DNA from: JAAUTY01 sp964397305
Lineage (GTDB): Bacteria; Cyanobacteriota; Cyanobacteriia; Cyanobacteriales; Spirulinaceae
Assembly (NCBI GenBank): GCA_964397305.1
Contig: CAYNIP010000007.1
Span: forward strand, 84,610-148,609
Length of the DNA: 64,000 nt
Direction: 5' to 3'
This document shows positions 1 to 8,063 of the stretch, piece after piece. The notes beneath the pieces were generated by a model. It was given only the letters and a program-made list of their open reading frames with translations. It was not told where the DNA came from and did not search any database. Position 1 is the first letter of the stretch; every line of letters begins with the position of its first letter. Made by a program: the position numbers and the translations under genes.

Positions 1-2
1 TG

Positions 3-935
3 CTGGCCTCCACAGGGGTCATTGGTCAGCGCCTGAACATGGCAGCCTTGCGAGCAGGCATTCCGAAAGCGGTAGCGGCCTTGTCGGCTACGGGCGGGGC
101 GGCGGCAGCCCAGGCCATCGTCACGACCGATCTGGTCACGAAGTCGATCGCCCTGGAAACCATGATGGGCGATCGCCCCGTCCGCCTAGGCGGTATCGCG
201 AAGGGGTCCGGGATGATTCACCCCAACATGGCAACGATGCTGGGCTTCATTACCTGCGACGCTGCGGTGTCCACCCACCTCTGGCAACAGATGCTCGCCC
301 GGGCCGCGGCGCAGAGCTTCAACCAAATCACAGTGGACGGCGACACCAGTACCAACGACACATTGATCGCCCTAGCCAACGGCCAGTCCCGCACCCCAGC
401 CATTACCGAGATGGACGCAGCCGGCCAGCGTCTGGAGGCGATGTTAGTGGCCGTCTGCCAGCACCTCGCCAAGGCGATCGCCCGGGACGGTGAAGGGGCC
501 ACCTGCCTGATCGAAGTCCAAGTGACGGGAGCCCCCGAAGACGCCGCTGCTCGCCGAGTAGCCCGCACCATCGCCAGTTCCTCCCTGGTGAAGTCAGCCA
601 TCTTTGGCCGCGATCCTAACTGGGGCCGCATTGCCGCCGCCGCCGGCCGCGCCGGGGTTCCCTTCGACCAAAATGCCCTCCGCATCCAACTGGGACCGCT
701 CCCGCTCATGGAAGCAGGGCAACCCCTCGCCTTTGATCGCGCCGCCGCCAGCCAGTACATTCAGGACATTGCCGCCGCCTCCAGCAGCACAGCCGCCGAT
801 GGCTCCCTCCAGCAACACTTGGATTATCCCCTAGTGATTCAGGTCGATCTCGGCCAAGGAGCAGGAACCGGCCTCGCCTGGGGCTGTGACCTCAGCTATG
901 ACTATGTGAAGATCAATGCAGAGTACACAACCTAG
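3..935 (+). CDS. argJ: ArgJ, bifunctional glutamate N-acetyltransferase, 5'-truncated by window edge
   Basis: ArgJ transfers the acetyl group of N-acetylornithine to glutamate in the cyclic arginine pathway, and many members also use acetyl-CoA. The reading frame is open from base 3 (LASTGVIGQRLNM), so the true start lies upstream of the window. About 310 of the usual roughly 410 residues are visible. The family hallmark KGSGMIHPNMATMLGF is present. ArgJ cuts itself before the Thr of that motif into alpha and beta chains, and that Thr is the catalytic nucleophile. DGDTSTNDT and the C-terminal YVKINAEYTT ending also fit the family. The gene is followed by a repeat-rich gap, so it is probably the last gene of its transcript. 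The identification is secure. Confidence 0.95.
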   Translation: MASTGVIGQRLNMAALRAGIPKAVAALSATGGAAAAQAIVTTDLVTKSIALETMMGDRPVRLGGIAKGSGMIHPNMATMLGFITCDAAVSTHLWQQMLARAAAQSFNQITVDGDTSTNDTLIALANGQSRTPAITEMDAAGQRLEAMLVAVCQHLAKAIARDGEGATCLIEVQVTGAPEDAAARRVARTIASSSLVKSAIFGRDPNWGRIAAAAGRAGVPFDQNALRIQLGPLPLMEAGQPLAFDRAAASQYIQDIAAASSSTAADGSLQQHLDYPLVIQVDLGQGAGTGLAWGCDLSYDYVKINAEYTT

Positions 936-1007
936 AATTTGCCAGGACCGAAAAAACGAAGAGGGGCGGCCAACAATTCAAGGCGATGAACCCCAGTTTG
1001 CTGCTAA

Positions 1008-1147
1008 CTCCCCTGCTCCCAGCTTTGGGAGAAGGGGCCGGGGGATGAGGGCCCCGTAACCCTAAAGAGGGCTACCCTCTGGTCCTGGAACAAGCGCTCA
1101 AAATTCACGAGGAGCCGCGCTTGTTGTCGCCCACCCCCGTCCTGCCC
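1008..1147 (+). repeat. 140-bp intergenic repeat, copy 1
   Basis: Begins CTCCCCTGCTCCCAGC, contains the palindromic CCCAGCTTTGGGAG and GGGGATGAGGGCC blocks, then GAGGGCTACCCTCT and AAGCGCTCAAAATTCA, and ends near GTCGCCCACCCCCG. It recurs 232 bp downstream (1240-1378). Related pieces lie after pyrB (50925-51190) and, inverted, near 44282-44450. No open frame is conserved between copies. Confidence 0.85.
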
Positions 1148-1239
1148 GGGGTGAACGAAATTTTGCGCGGGATGTTTGTACTACCTTGCTCAGACCTCAC
1201 CCTAAATCCCACTCCCAAATTTGGGAGTGGCACTTCTAG

Positions 1240-1378
1240 CTCCCCTGCTCCCAGCTTTGGGAGAAGGGGCCGGGGGATGAGGGCCCGGTAACGCAGAAGA
1301 GGGCTACCCTCTAGTCCTAGAACAAGCGCTCAAAATTCAGGGGAGTCGCGCTTTTGGTCGCCCACCCCCGTTCTGCCC
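1240..1378 (+). repeat. 140-bp intergenic repeat, copy 2
   Basis: Direct repeat of 1008-1147 with scattered substitutions (for example CTAGTCCTAGAAC for CTGGTCCTGGAAC). It is preceded at about 1205-1230 by a short palindrome, ACTCCCAAATTTGGGAGT. The two copies fill most of the argJ-cobG gap (936-1410), in which I see no credible gene. Confidence 0.85.
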
Positions 1379-1417
1379 TAGGCCCAAAGCCTACCGCTCA
1401 ACTGTGATAGACTATAC

Positions 1418-1590
1418 AGGCTTGAGGTTGGGAAAGTCCGGTGCGATCCCGGTACTGTGCCGCAACTGTAATCGCAGTGGTCAGGGAATCATCGGGCTCT
1501 AGTTGGGTTGCGTTTTGAGCGTTGCACCGCCGCACAAACCCACCCGATCCTGCTCCCCCACCTCGCGCGAGTCAGAACACCAGCGTCGAG
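1418..1590 (+). promoter_or_regulatory. Cobalamin (B12) riboswitch upstream of cobG
   Basis: The conserved core reads GGGAA-GTCCGGTGCGATCCC-GGTACTGTGCCGCAACTGT, which includes the B12 box (about 1459-1470). The distal conserved strand AGTCAGAACACCAGC is at 1570-1584. Both blocks and their spacing match the cobalamin-riboswitch consensus. A TATACA box at about 1412-1417 could be the -10 element. Because this segment folds as leader RNA, ATG/GTG-like starts at 1503-1508 inside it are not real gene starts. By analogy, adenosyl- or pseudo-cobalamin binding should repress the cobGHI transcript. Confidence 0.93.
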
Positions 1591-1624
1591 TGCAGTCCTC
1601 ACTTGGAGGCTGCTCCAGCGCCCA

Positions 1625-1645
1625 TTCTCCGCGCTGCACGGAGAA
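1625..1645 (+). promoter_or_regulatory. Hairpin abutting the cobG ribosome-binding site (riboswitch expression platform candidate)
   Basis: TTCTCCG (1625-1631) pairs perfectly with CGGAGAA (1639-1645) across a 7-nt loop. The purine-rich Shine-Dalgarno AAGGAAGG (1644-1651) starts at its foot, and the cobG ATG follows at 1659. The position suits translational control by the upstream B12 aptamer, which is an inference. Confidence 0.55.
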
Positions 1646-1658
1646 GGAAGGAAGTTCT

Positions 1659-3134
1659 ATGACTCGCTTGTTGACCGCTCATCCCTGTCCCGGCCTGTTC
1701 TACGCCACACCGGCCCAGGACGGCTACTTGCTCCGCCTTCGCACCCCTGGCGGTCGCCTCAGGAGCGCCCAAGCCTTAGGCCTCGCCGCCTGGGCCCAGA
1801 CTTGGGGCTGCGATTCCCTCCAAGTGACCAATCGCGCCAACTTACAACTGCGGGTTGCTCAGCCCCCTCCAACCCTAGAGAGCATCGGCCCGCTGCAAAC
1901 TCTGGGCTTGGCCTCACCAACCCCCGCCATGGATCGCCTGCGAAATATCATGGCGAGTCCGACCGCTGGCCTGGATACCCAAGAAGGCCTCGATCCCTCG
2001 CCCTGGGTTCAGGCCCTGGATCGCCACCTCCAGACTCACCCCGAACTGGCTGGCTTACCCAGCAAAATGAGCGTGGGCTTTGATGGCGGCGGCCGGGTGG
2101 GCCTCGGGACTCGTTCCCCGGTTCCTTGGGAGCATCGCCCCAACGAGATCCAACTGACCGCCGTGGCGACACCAACCGGCTCCGCCTTTCACCTGACCCT
2201 GGGGCCGCCGTCGGCGTCGCCCGCCCCCGGCCTGCTCCTGGCCCCGGACCAGGTGCTGGCCACCCTTGCGGCCCTGCTAGCGGTGTACGCCGAGGGACTG
2301 CAAACTCTCCCAAACCTGCCGGAGAAAGCGCGCCTCAAGCACCTGCTCCAGGTCTGGGGGCTCGAGGGCTATCTTCAGCGCGTGGGCGATCGCCTCGCGA
2401 CCCGCCAGTTACCGAGGAGCGAGCCCCTTCCCTATCCCCCCAGCCAACCCTATGCCCACCTGGGAATTCATCCCCAGCGTCAGGCAGGGCGCGTGTACCT
2501 GGGTCTGTCCCTACCGCTGGGGCAAATCACCCGGGCGCAATTGACGGGCCTCGCGCACCTAGCTCAAACCCGGGGCCAGGGCGAGGTACGCTTGACACCC
2601 TGGCAGGGAATCCTGCTCCCGGACGTGCCCGAAGCTGAATTACCCCAGGTGCTGCCAGAACTAGCGGCCTTGGGGCTGCCCGTGGGGCCAGATTGGACGA
2701 CGGCCGGGATCGTGGCCTGTGCCGGGCAACCGGGCTGCCGAGCGGCGGCCACCGATACTCAGGCCCTAGCCCACACCCTCCACCAAACCCTCCACCACCA
2801 GTTCGCCCTTGACATTCCCGTGAACATTCACATCACCGCCTGCCCCAAGGGCTGCGCCCAACCCAGTCCTGCCGAAATCTTGCTGCTGGGAACCCGGCAG
2901 TTGGTGGGGGGAGACCTCCAGGAAGCCTACTACCTCTACGGCGGCCAGGCCGCTGGGGAACCGCAACTCCTCCACCCGGAGCCCCTGGCGGTGCCGGAGC
3001 TGTTGCCCACGCTGACCCGCCTCTTGCAGCACTACGGCGACCAGCGGGCCACGCCTCAAGAGTCCTTGAGCGCCTTTGTCCGTCGCTATTCCTGGGAGGC
3101 CCTGGCCCAAGCGGCGCTCCCGGCCTGCCCATGA
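1659..3134 (+). CDS. cobG: Precorrin-3B synthase CobG
   Basis: CobG is an oxygen-using monooxygenase of the aerobic cobalamin pathway that converts precorrin-3A to precorrin-3B before ring contraction. The 491-aa product has the two-half sulfite/nitrite-reductase-like architecture. Two ferredoxin-like half domains lie at about residues 10-80 and 270-340. The C-terminal half carries the 4Fe-4S ligands CAGQPGC (C-X5-C) and CPKGC (C-X3-C). The start at ATG 1659 is preferred: it has a strong AAGGAAGG Shine-Dalgarno, begins MTRLLTAHPCPGLFY, and lies after the riboswitch. An upstream GTG/ATG at 1503-1508 would fall inside the aptamer. It is the first gene of cobG-cobH-cobI, and its stop overlaps the cobH start (ATGA). 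Confidence 0.9.
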   Translation: MTRLLTAHPCPGLFYATPAQDGYLLRLRTPGGRLRSAQALGLAAWAQTWGCDSLQVTNRANLQLRVAQPPPTLESIGPLQTLGLASPTPAMDRLRNIMASPTAGLDTQEGLDPSPWVQALDRHLQTHPELAGLPSKMSVGFDGGGRVGLGTRSPVPWEHRPNEIQLTAVATPTGSAFHLTLGPPSASPAPGLLLAPDQVLATLAALLAVYAEGLQTLPNLPEKARLKHLLQVWGLEGYLQRVGDRLATRQLPRSEPLPYPPSQPYAHLGIHPQRQAGRVYLGLSLPLGQITRAQLTGLAHLAQTRGQGEVRLTPWQGILLPDVPEAELPQVLPELAALGLPVGPDWTTAGIVACAGQPGCRAAATDTQALAHTLHQTLHHQFALDIPVNIHITACPKGCAQPSPAEILLLGTRQLVGGDLQEAYYLYGGQAAGEPQLLHPEPLAVPELLPTLTRLLQHYGDQRATPQESLSAFVRRYSWEALAQAALPACP

Positions 3135-3766
3135 GCCAGTACGACTACCTGCGCGACGGCGACGCCATCTATCGCCAGTCCTTTGCGATCATTCGCGCCG
3201 AAGCGGCCTTGGACTCCCTCGCCCCGGATCTAGCCCTAGTCGCCGTGCGGCTGATCCATGCCTGCGGCATGACCGATATTGTCGCGGACCTAGAGGCGTC
3301 GCCCACAGCCGTGTCGGTCGGTCGCCAAGCCCTCGCGGCTGGGGCCCCAATCTTCTGTGATGCTCAGATGGTGGCGGATGGCGTGACCCGGCGGCGCTTG
3401 CCGGCTCAGAACGCGGTGATCTGCACCCTCCGCGATCCCCAGGTCCCCGCCCTGGCAACCCGGCTTGGTACTACCCGCTCGGCGGCGGCCCTGGAGCTGT
3501 GGCCGCCTCGCTTAGGGGGAGCGGTCGTGGCCATTGGCAATGCCCCCACGGCCCTCTTCTACCTTTTGGAGCGCTTGGCAGCTGGTTTCCCGCGCCCGGC
3601 GCTCATTCTCGGGTTTCCCGTCGGCTTCGTGGGGGCGGCGGAATCGAAGGCGGCCCTGGCGGCGAATCCTGGGGGGATTCCTTTTATTACCCTTCACGGA
3701 CGACGGGGCGGCAGTGCGATCGCCGCCGCCGCCGTGAATGCCCTTGCTCAGGAGAATGAACTATGA
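3131..3766 (+). CDS. cobH: Precorrin-8X methylmutase CobH/CbiC
   Basis: It catalyses the 1,5-methyl shift from C-11 to C-12 that turns precorrin-8X into hydrogenobyrinic acid (or the cobalt equivalent in CbiC). At 211 aa it has the family's length. The segment VRLIHACGMTDI contains the conserved His that acts as general acid. PIFCDAQMVADG and the end motif (IGNAPTALFYLLE, GFPVGFVGAAESKAAL) are family signatures. The start ATG overlaps the cobG stop and its own stop overlaps the cobI start, so the three genes should be translationally coupled and controlled together by the B12 riboswitch. Confidence 0.95.
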   Translation: MSQYDYLRDGDAIYRQSFAIIRAEAALDSLAPDLALVAVRLIHACGMTDIVADLEASPTAVSVGRQALAAGAPIFCDAQMVADGVTRRRLPAQNAVICTLRDPQVPALATRLGTTRSAAALELWPPRLGGAVVAIGNAPTALFYLLERLAAGFPRPALILGFPVGFVGAAESKAALAANPGGIPFITLHGRRGGSAIAAAAVNALAQENEL

Positions 3767-4485
3767 CCCCAGCCCCCTCCCCTCCGCCGGCCGGCCGCTT
3801 ATACGGCCTGGGGATCGGCCCCGGCGATCCCGAATTGTTGACCCTCAAGGCCCATCGCATCCTCACCACCGTGCCGGTGATTGCCTACCCGACCCTGGAG
3901 AATGGCAAGGCGCTAGCGCGGTCGATTGTGGCTGACTTTATCCGCCCTGACCAGATCGAGATCCCGATGCCGCTCCCCTTTAGCCCCCAACGCTCGTCCC
4001 AGCCCTACTACGACCTAGGGGCCGAGAAGATCGCCGCGCACTTGAGGGCCGGTCGGGATGTGGCGGTGCTTTGTGAGGGGGAGCCGATGCTCTACGGGAC
4101 GTTTATGTACCTCTTTCAGCGCTTGGCCCCCCGGTTTACCACCGAAGTCGTGCCGGGTATTTCCTCCACGATGGCCAGTGCGGCGATGCTGGGAGTGCCG
4201 ATTACCTTTCGCAATGATGTTCTCTGCATTATTCCGGCAACCCTAGAGACCGAGCGATTGCGCGATCGCCTCGCCCTGGCCGATGCGGCGGTGATCATCA
4301 AACTCGGCCGCCATTTTGCCAAAGTGCGATCGCTCTTGGCGGAGCTGCACCTGCTTGAGCGGGCCCTCTACATTGAGCGGGCGACCCAGCCCAACCAACG
4401 CATTCTCCCGATCAGGGCTCTTGATCCGGCTGCGGTTCCCTACTGGTCCCTGATTCTCATCCCCAGCCAGACCCAGCCCCAGTGA
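3763..4485 (+). CDS. cobI: Precorrin-2 C20-methyltransferase CobI/CbiL
   Basis: This SAM-dependent tetrapyrrole methylase adds the C-20 methyl to precorrin-2 (or cobalt-precorrin-2), giving precorrin-3A, the substrate of the neighbouring CobG. The 240-aa protein shows the N-terminal GIGPGDPELLTLKA motif, the central GEPMLYGTFMY segment and VPGISSTMASAA, all typical of the CobI/CbiL branch. The start overlaps the cobH stop (ATGA). It is the last gene of the B12 mini-operon. The next gene, futC, is convergent with only 28 bp between stops. The remaining cobalamin genes are not in this window. Confidence 0.95.
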   Translation: MTPAPSPPPAGRLYGLGIGPGDPELLTLKAHRILTTVPVIAYPTLENGKALARSIVADFIRPDQIEIPMPLPFSPQRSSQPYYDLGAEKIAAHLRAGRDVAVLCEGEPMLYGTFMYLFQRLAPRFTTEVVPGISSTMASAAMLGVPITFRNDVLCIIPATLETERLRDRLALADAAVIIKLGRHFAKVRSLLAELHLLERALYIERATQPNQRILPIRALDPAAVPYWSLILIPSQTQPQ

Positions 4486-4513
4486 GGGGGCCTGGGGAGC
4501 GCGGCCACAGGAG

Positions 4514-5572
4514 TTATTGAGCGGGCAAGAGGCGGAGATTCGCTTCCAGGACCCCTAGGCGAACGCGATCGCCCACCGCTAGGGCCTTGGCCGCGGTCGC
4601 CCGGGCGACCAGGGACAATCCTTGGTCCAGCTTCACTTGGTAGCGGTACTCCCGGCCCAGAAACTCCCGGCTGAGGATCTGGGCCTGGCCCTGGGGATCA
4701 GCGTGGAGCAAGAGATCCTCCGGGCGCACCACCAGCAGCATCGGCGACGACTCATCCCCCGGCAGGTCAAAGACTCCCAGAGCCGTCTGCCACTTCCCTC
4801 CCTGCCCCTGAGCGGGCAGGAGGTTGGCCTGGGTGACAAACTCGGCCACAAAGCAGGTGGCGGGTTGGAGGTAGAGGGTTTCGGGGGTCGCGCACTGCTC
4901 CAAGCGACCGGCTCGCAACACGGCCACGCGATCGGCAATTGAGAGGGCCTCCTCTTGGTCATGCGTGACCAGAATGGCGGCGGTGTCCGCCGCCTTGAGA
5001 ATGGCGCGCAACTCCTGCCGCAGATGGAGCCGCACCTGAACATCCAGATTACTCAAGGGCTCATCCAGCAGGATCAAGCTCGGGCGGGGGGCCAAGGCCC
5101 GGGCCAGGGCCACCCGCTGTTGCTGGCCCCCGGAGAGTTGATGGGGGTAGCGATCGCCCAGACCGGCCAAGCCCACCAACTCCAGGACCCAGGCCACCCG
5201 CTGGGCAGAGGTCTCGCCGGCGGGCGGCGGTTGCTGCTGGAGCCCAAAGCCCACATTCTGCGCGACGCGGAGATGGGGAAAGAGGGCATAGTCCTGAAAG
5301 ACCATGCCGACCTGGCGGCCCTCGGGGGGCTGCCAACAGCCCGGCCCACTGACGCGCTGACCGCCGATGGTAATCGACCCGGCCTCCAAGCGCTCAAAGC
5401 CGGCGATCGCCCGCAATAGAGTGGTCTTGCCGCATCCAGAGGGGCCCAGACAGCTCAAAATTTCCCCGCGCGCGAGCTGCAAGCTCAACGAAGCCAGTGC
5501 GGGAGCGGTCTGGCGCGGAAAACGCTTGATCAGGCCCTCCAACTCCAGCACCCAGGGCGGTTCAACCGTCAT
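4514..5572 (-). CDS. futC: Fe(III) ABC transporter ATP-binding protein (FutC/FbpC type)
   Basis: This is the ATPase of a ferric iron importer. The 352-aa sequence has Walker A GPSGCGKTT, Q-loop FQDYALFPHL, signature LSGGQQQR, Walker B LILLDEPLSNLD, and the H-loop VTHDQEEA. These are followed by a C-terminal regulatory TOBE-like region (about 230-350) as in FbpC/PotA proteins. It is divergent from a two-domain permease gene, with a Fur-type operator in the 105-bp gap, which points to iron rather than polyamine or sulfate. No periplasmic iron-binding protein (FutA) is in the window. The symbol follows cyanobacterial usage. The iron assignment rests on the neighbour and the operator. Confidence 0.85.
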   Translation of the reverse strand: MTVEPPWVLELEGLIKRFPRQTAPALASLSLQLARGEILSCLGPSGCGKTTLLRAIAGFERLEAGSITIGGQRVSGPGCWQPPEGRQVGMVFQDYALFPHLRVAQNVGFGLQQQPPPAGETSAQRVAWVLELVGLAGLGDRYPHQLSGGQQQRVALARALAPRPSLILLDEPLSNLDVQVRLHLRQELRAILKAADTAAILVTHDQEEALSIADRVAVLRAGRLEQCATPETLYLQPATCFVAEFVTQANLLPAQGQGGKWQTALGVFDLPGDESSPMLLVVRPEDLLLHADPQGQAQILSREFLGREYRYQVKLDQGLSLVARATAAKALAVGDRVRLGVLEANLRLLPAQ

Positions 5573-5602
5573 AGCAGTAGGTCTATCTAACAGGTCTAGA
5601 AT

Positions 5603-5617
5603 TGAAACTCATTTTCA
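5603..5617. promoter_or_regulatory. Fur box in the futC/futB divergent promoter region
   Basis: TGAAACT-C-ATTTTCA matches the 7-1-7 Fur consensus TGATAAT-N-ATTATCA at 12 of 14 positions and is itself an inverted repeat (TGAAA...TTTCA). A TATAAT hexamer follows at 5630-5635, oriented toward futB. The site sits between two divergent iron-transport genes, so one Fur dimer site could silence both under iron sufficiency. Confidence 0.8.
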
Positions 5618-5677
5618 TTAAGCATAGAGTATAATGAACAACATTTTGCAACTCGGAATTCAGACAGGAGGGATGGG

Positions 5678-7348
5678 ATGGCCGCGCTCAAACCGCTACG
5701 GACCGCGCCGTGGCTGCCATCAGGGCGAGCCGGAGCCACAGCCTGGGCTCTGCTGGCCGGGGCGATCGCCCTGCTCATGGCCGTCCCCGTACTCGCCATC
5801 TTAGTCGCCGCCACCGCTGAGACGGGCGAGGTCTGGGAGCACCTGGCCGCCACGGTCTTGCCCGCCTATATCGGCAACTCCCTCGCCCTGATGCTGGGGG
5901 TTGGCAGCGGCGTCATCGTCTTGGGGACGGCGACGGCGTGGCTGGTGGCCTGCTGTGACTTTCCCGGCCGCTCCGGATTTTCGGCCCTGCTCATGCTGCC
6001 CCTCGCCGCCCCGGCCTACCTCCTGGCCTACACCTACACGGAGTTGCTGGACTTCTACGGCCCCGTGCAGAGCACCCTACGGCAGCTCTTGGGCTGGGGA
6101 GCCCGGGACTACTGGTTTCCGCCGATCCGCTCCCTGGGCGGGGTGATCGCCCTCTTCATCCTGGTGCTCTATCCCTACGTCTACCTCCTGGTTCGGGTCG
6201 CCTTCCGCGAGCAGTCGGCGCGGACCCTGGAAGCCAGCCGCACCCTAGGCTGTGGGCCCTGGGGGAGCTTCTTCCGCGTCGCCCTGCCCCTGGCTCGACC
6301 GGCGATTGTCGCGGGCGCGGCCCTGGCCCTGATGGAAACCCTCAGCGACTTCGGGGCCGTGGCCTACTTCGGTCTCCCCACCTTCACCACCGGCATCTAC
6401 CGCACCTGGCTCGGGATGGGAGAACGCCTCGCCGCTGCCCAACTCGCTGCCTGCCTCCTGGGGTTTATTGCCCTGCTGCTGGTGCTGGAACGGGTCTCGC
6501 GCCACCAGGCCCGCTTTCACCAGCCAGCCACCATCACCCAAGCTCGCTACCCGCTCCAGGGTTGGGCCGCCAGTCTGGCCATGGTCACCTGCACCGTGCC
6601 GGTGCTGCTGGGCTTTGCCCTGCCCACTGGCCTGCTGCTTTACCTCGTGCTGCGGGCTCCCCAGCAGCTCTGGCGGCCGGAATTCCTTCGCGCAGGCTAC
6701 CACAGCCTGCTCCTGGCCGGCCTCACCGCTGTCTTGGGAGTATTGCTGGCGGCGATCATTGCCTACGGCCAGCGGGTGCAGCCCTCCTGGTTCCTCCACG
6801 GGTCAGCTCAGGTGGCGAGTTTGGGCTATGCCGTGCCGGGAACGGCGATCGCCGTCGGGGTGATGGTTCCCCTCGGCCGCCTGGACAATGCGATCGCGGC
6901 CTGGGTGGAGCGCTGGTTTGGGATCGCCCCCGGCCTGCTCCTCAGCGGCACGATTGCCGCGCTCATCTTTGCCTATCTGGTGCGCTTCCTGGCGGTCGCC
7001 TACAACGGCCTCACCGCCAGCCTCAGCCGCATCCCCACCCACCTGGACGAAGCCGCTCGCAGCCTGGGCCAGGGGCCCACGGGTGTCTTGCGGCTCGTTC
7101 ATGTGCCCTTGTTGCGGGGCGGCCTGATCGCCGCCGCGATGCTGGTCTTCGTCGATGTGATGAAAGAGTTGCCGGCCACCCTCGTGGTTCGGCCCTTTAA
7201 CTTCAACACCCTAGCCGTCTTGGTCTATCGCTACGCCTCCGATGAGCGGCTCCCAGAAGCCGCCGTCCCGGCCCTAGCGATTATTCTCGTAGGGCTCTTG
7301 CCCACTCTGGTGCTAAATGCCCGGGCCCAGCAGGCCGAGCGGGATTGA
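5678..7348 (+). CDS. futB: Fe(III) ABC transporter permease (FutB/FbpB type)
   Basis: This inner-membrane permease of the ferric iron importer is a fused two-domain protein of 556 aa with about 12 hydrophobic segments. Each half carries a cytoplasmic EAA loop that docks on the ATPase: EASRTLGCGPWGSFFRVALPLARP at about residues 186-209 and DEAARSLGQGPTGVLRLVHVPLLRGG at about 457-482. Both match the BPD-transporter fold of FbpB and FutB. The ATG at 5678 has an AGGAGGGA Shine-Dalgarno just upstream. The gene is divergent from futC across the Fur box. Its stop lies 36 bp before the start I chose for the following methyltransferase. Confidence 0.88.
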   Translation: MAALKPLRTAPWLPSGRAGATAWALLAGAIALLMAVPVLAILVAATAETGEVWEHLAATVLPAYIGNSLALMLGVGSGVIVLGTATAWLVACCDFPGRSGFSALLMLPLAAPAYLLAYTYTELLDFYGPVQSTLRQLLGWGARDYWFPPIRSLGGVIALFILVLYPYVYLLVRVAFREQSARTLEASRTLGCGPWGSFFRVALPLARPAIVAGAALALMETLSDFGAVAYFGLPTFTTGIYRTWLGMGERLAAAQLAACLLGFIALLLVLERVSRHQARFHQPATITQARYPLQGWAASLAMVTCTVPVLLGFALPTGLLLYLVLRAPQQLWRPEFLRAGYHSLLLAGLTAVLGVLLAAIIAYGQRVQPSWFLHGSAQVASLGYAVPGTAIAVGVMVPLGRLDNAIAAWVERWFGIAPGLLLSGTIAALIFAYLVRFLAVAYNGLTASLSRIPTHLDEAARSLGQGPTGVLRLVHVPLLRGGLIAAAMLVFVDVMKELPATLVVRPFNFNTLAVLVYRYASDERLPEAAVPALAIILVGLLPTLVLNARAQQAERD

Positions 7349-7358
7349 GCCCCTTGGG

Positions 7359-7364
7359 TACAAT
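7359..7364 (+). promoter_or_regulatory. -10 box TACAAT for the methyltransferase gene
   Basis: GGGTACAAT lies 20 nt before the chosen ATG at 7384. The same GG(G/A/T)TACAAT pattern precedes several other genes in the window (8758, 57050, and 25186 on the minus strand). There is no clear -35. Confidence 0.5.
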
Positions 7365-7383
7365 ACGGGGGGATGCTCAGGGG

Positions 7384-7992
7384 ATGCTTGCCATGCACGA
7401 CTGCCAGGAACCAGCGTTTTGGGTGGAGCACTATGCTACGGGACGGACGCCCTGGGATCAGGGTCGGGGAGCGCCAGCCTTTGCTCAGTTGCTGGCGGGG
7501 ACGGCGGCACCGCCGCCGGGACGGGCGATCGCCCTCGGCTGCGGCCGTGGCCACGATGCCCTCCTGTTTGCGGCCCACGGCTTTAGGGTGACGGGGGTGG
7601 ACTTTGCCCCCCAGGCGATCGCTACCGCCCAGGCCCAAGCCCAAACCCAGAACCTCGCCGCCGAGTTTCAGCAGCAGGACATTTTCAACCTGCCCGCCGC
7701 TTGGCAAGGTCAGTTTGACTACGTGATTGAACACACCTGTTTCTGCGCCATTGCCCCGCCGCAGCGCGATCGCTATGTCCAAGTGGCCCAGAGCTTACTG
7801 CGACCCGGCGGGGAACTATTAGGAATCTTTTTCACCCACAACCGTCCCGGCGGTCCCCCCTTCGGAGTGCGCCCGGAAGCCCTGCGAGCCTATTTCACCC
7901 CCGCCTTTCAGATCGAGCAGTTGGAACCCCTCCCCGTCACCGTGGCCGTGCGACCGGAGGAGGAGCACTTCGGTCGTTTCTCCCGCCCCTGA
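7384..7992 (+). CDS. Class I SAM-dependent methyltransferase (TPMT-like)
   Basis: The 202-aa protein has the thiopurine-methyltransferase-type layout. There is an N-terminal FWVEHYATGRTPWDQG segment, SAM motif I ALGCGRGHDALLFAAHGF, and the acidic ribose-binding residue in VTGVDFAPQAI. A motif IV-like YVIEHTCFCAI follows at about residue 116. Small-molecule thiol, selenium, tellurium or halide methylation is known for this family. The substrate here cannot be read from sequence. A start at TTG 7345 overlapping futB is possible, but ATG 7384 (or 7393) fits the TACAAT promoter. It follows futB closely on the same strand, with no evident functional link. Confidence 0.8.
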   Translation: MLAMHDCQEPAFWVEHYATGRTPWDQGRGAPAFAQLLAGTAAPPPGRAIALGCGRGHDALLFAAHGFRVTGVDFAPQAIATAQAQAQTQNLAAEFQQQDIFNLPAAWQGQFDYVIEHTCFCAIAPPQRDRYVQVAQSLLRPGGELLGIFFTHNRPGGPPFGVRPEALRAYFTPAFQIEQLEPLPVTVAVRPEEEHFGRFSRP

Positions 7993-8000
7993 GATCATTT

Positions 8001-8018
8001 GTTACAATTTGTTAAGAA
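8001..8018 (+). promoter_or_regulatory. HLR1-like element (RpaB site) in the nblB promoter
   Basis: GTTACAAT-TT-GTTAAGAA fits the HLR1 pattern of two (G/T)TTACA(T/A)(T/A) repeats separated by 2 nt. The first repeat is perfect and the second matches 6 of 8. The first repeat also contains TACAAT (8003-8008), which can serve as the -10 element. The gene start is 46 nt downstream. RpaB uses such sites to control high-light and phycobilisome genes in cyanobacteria. Confidence 0.65.
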
Positions 8019-8063
8019 CTGGTTTGCAACAGCAGCCCCCGCCCCCTGATAGAGGATGAAGCC

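Noticed and set aside
1503..1658. Upstream start for cobG and an overlapping 191-codon frame
   Set aside because: Both begin inside the cobalamin riboswitch. The CobG family N-terminus starts at 1659 with a good ribosome site.
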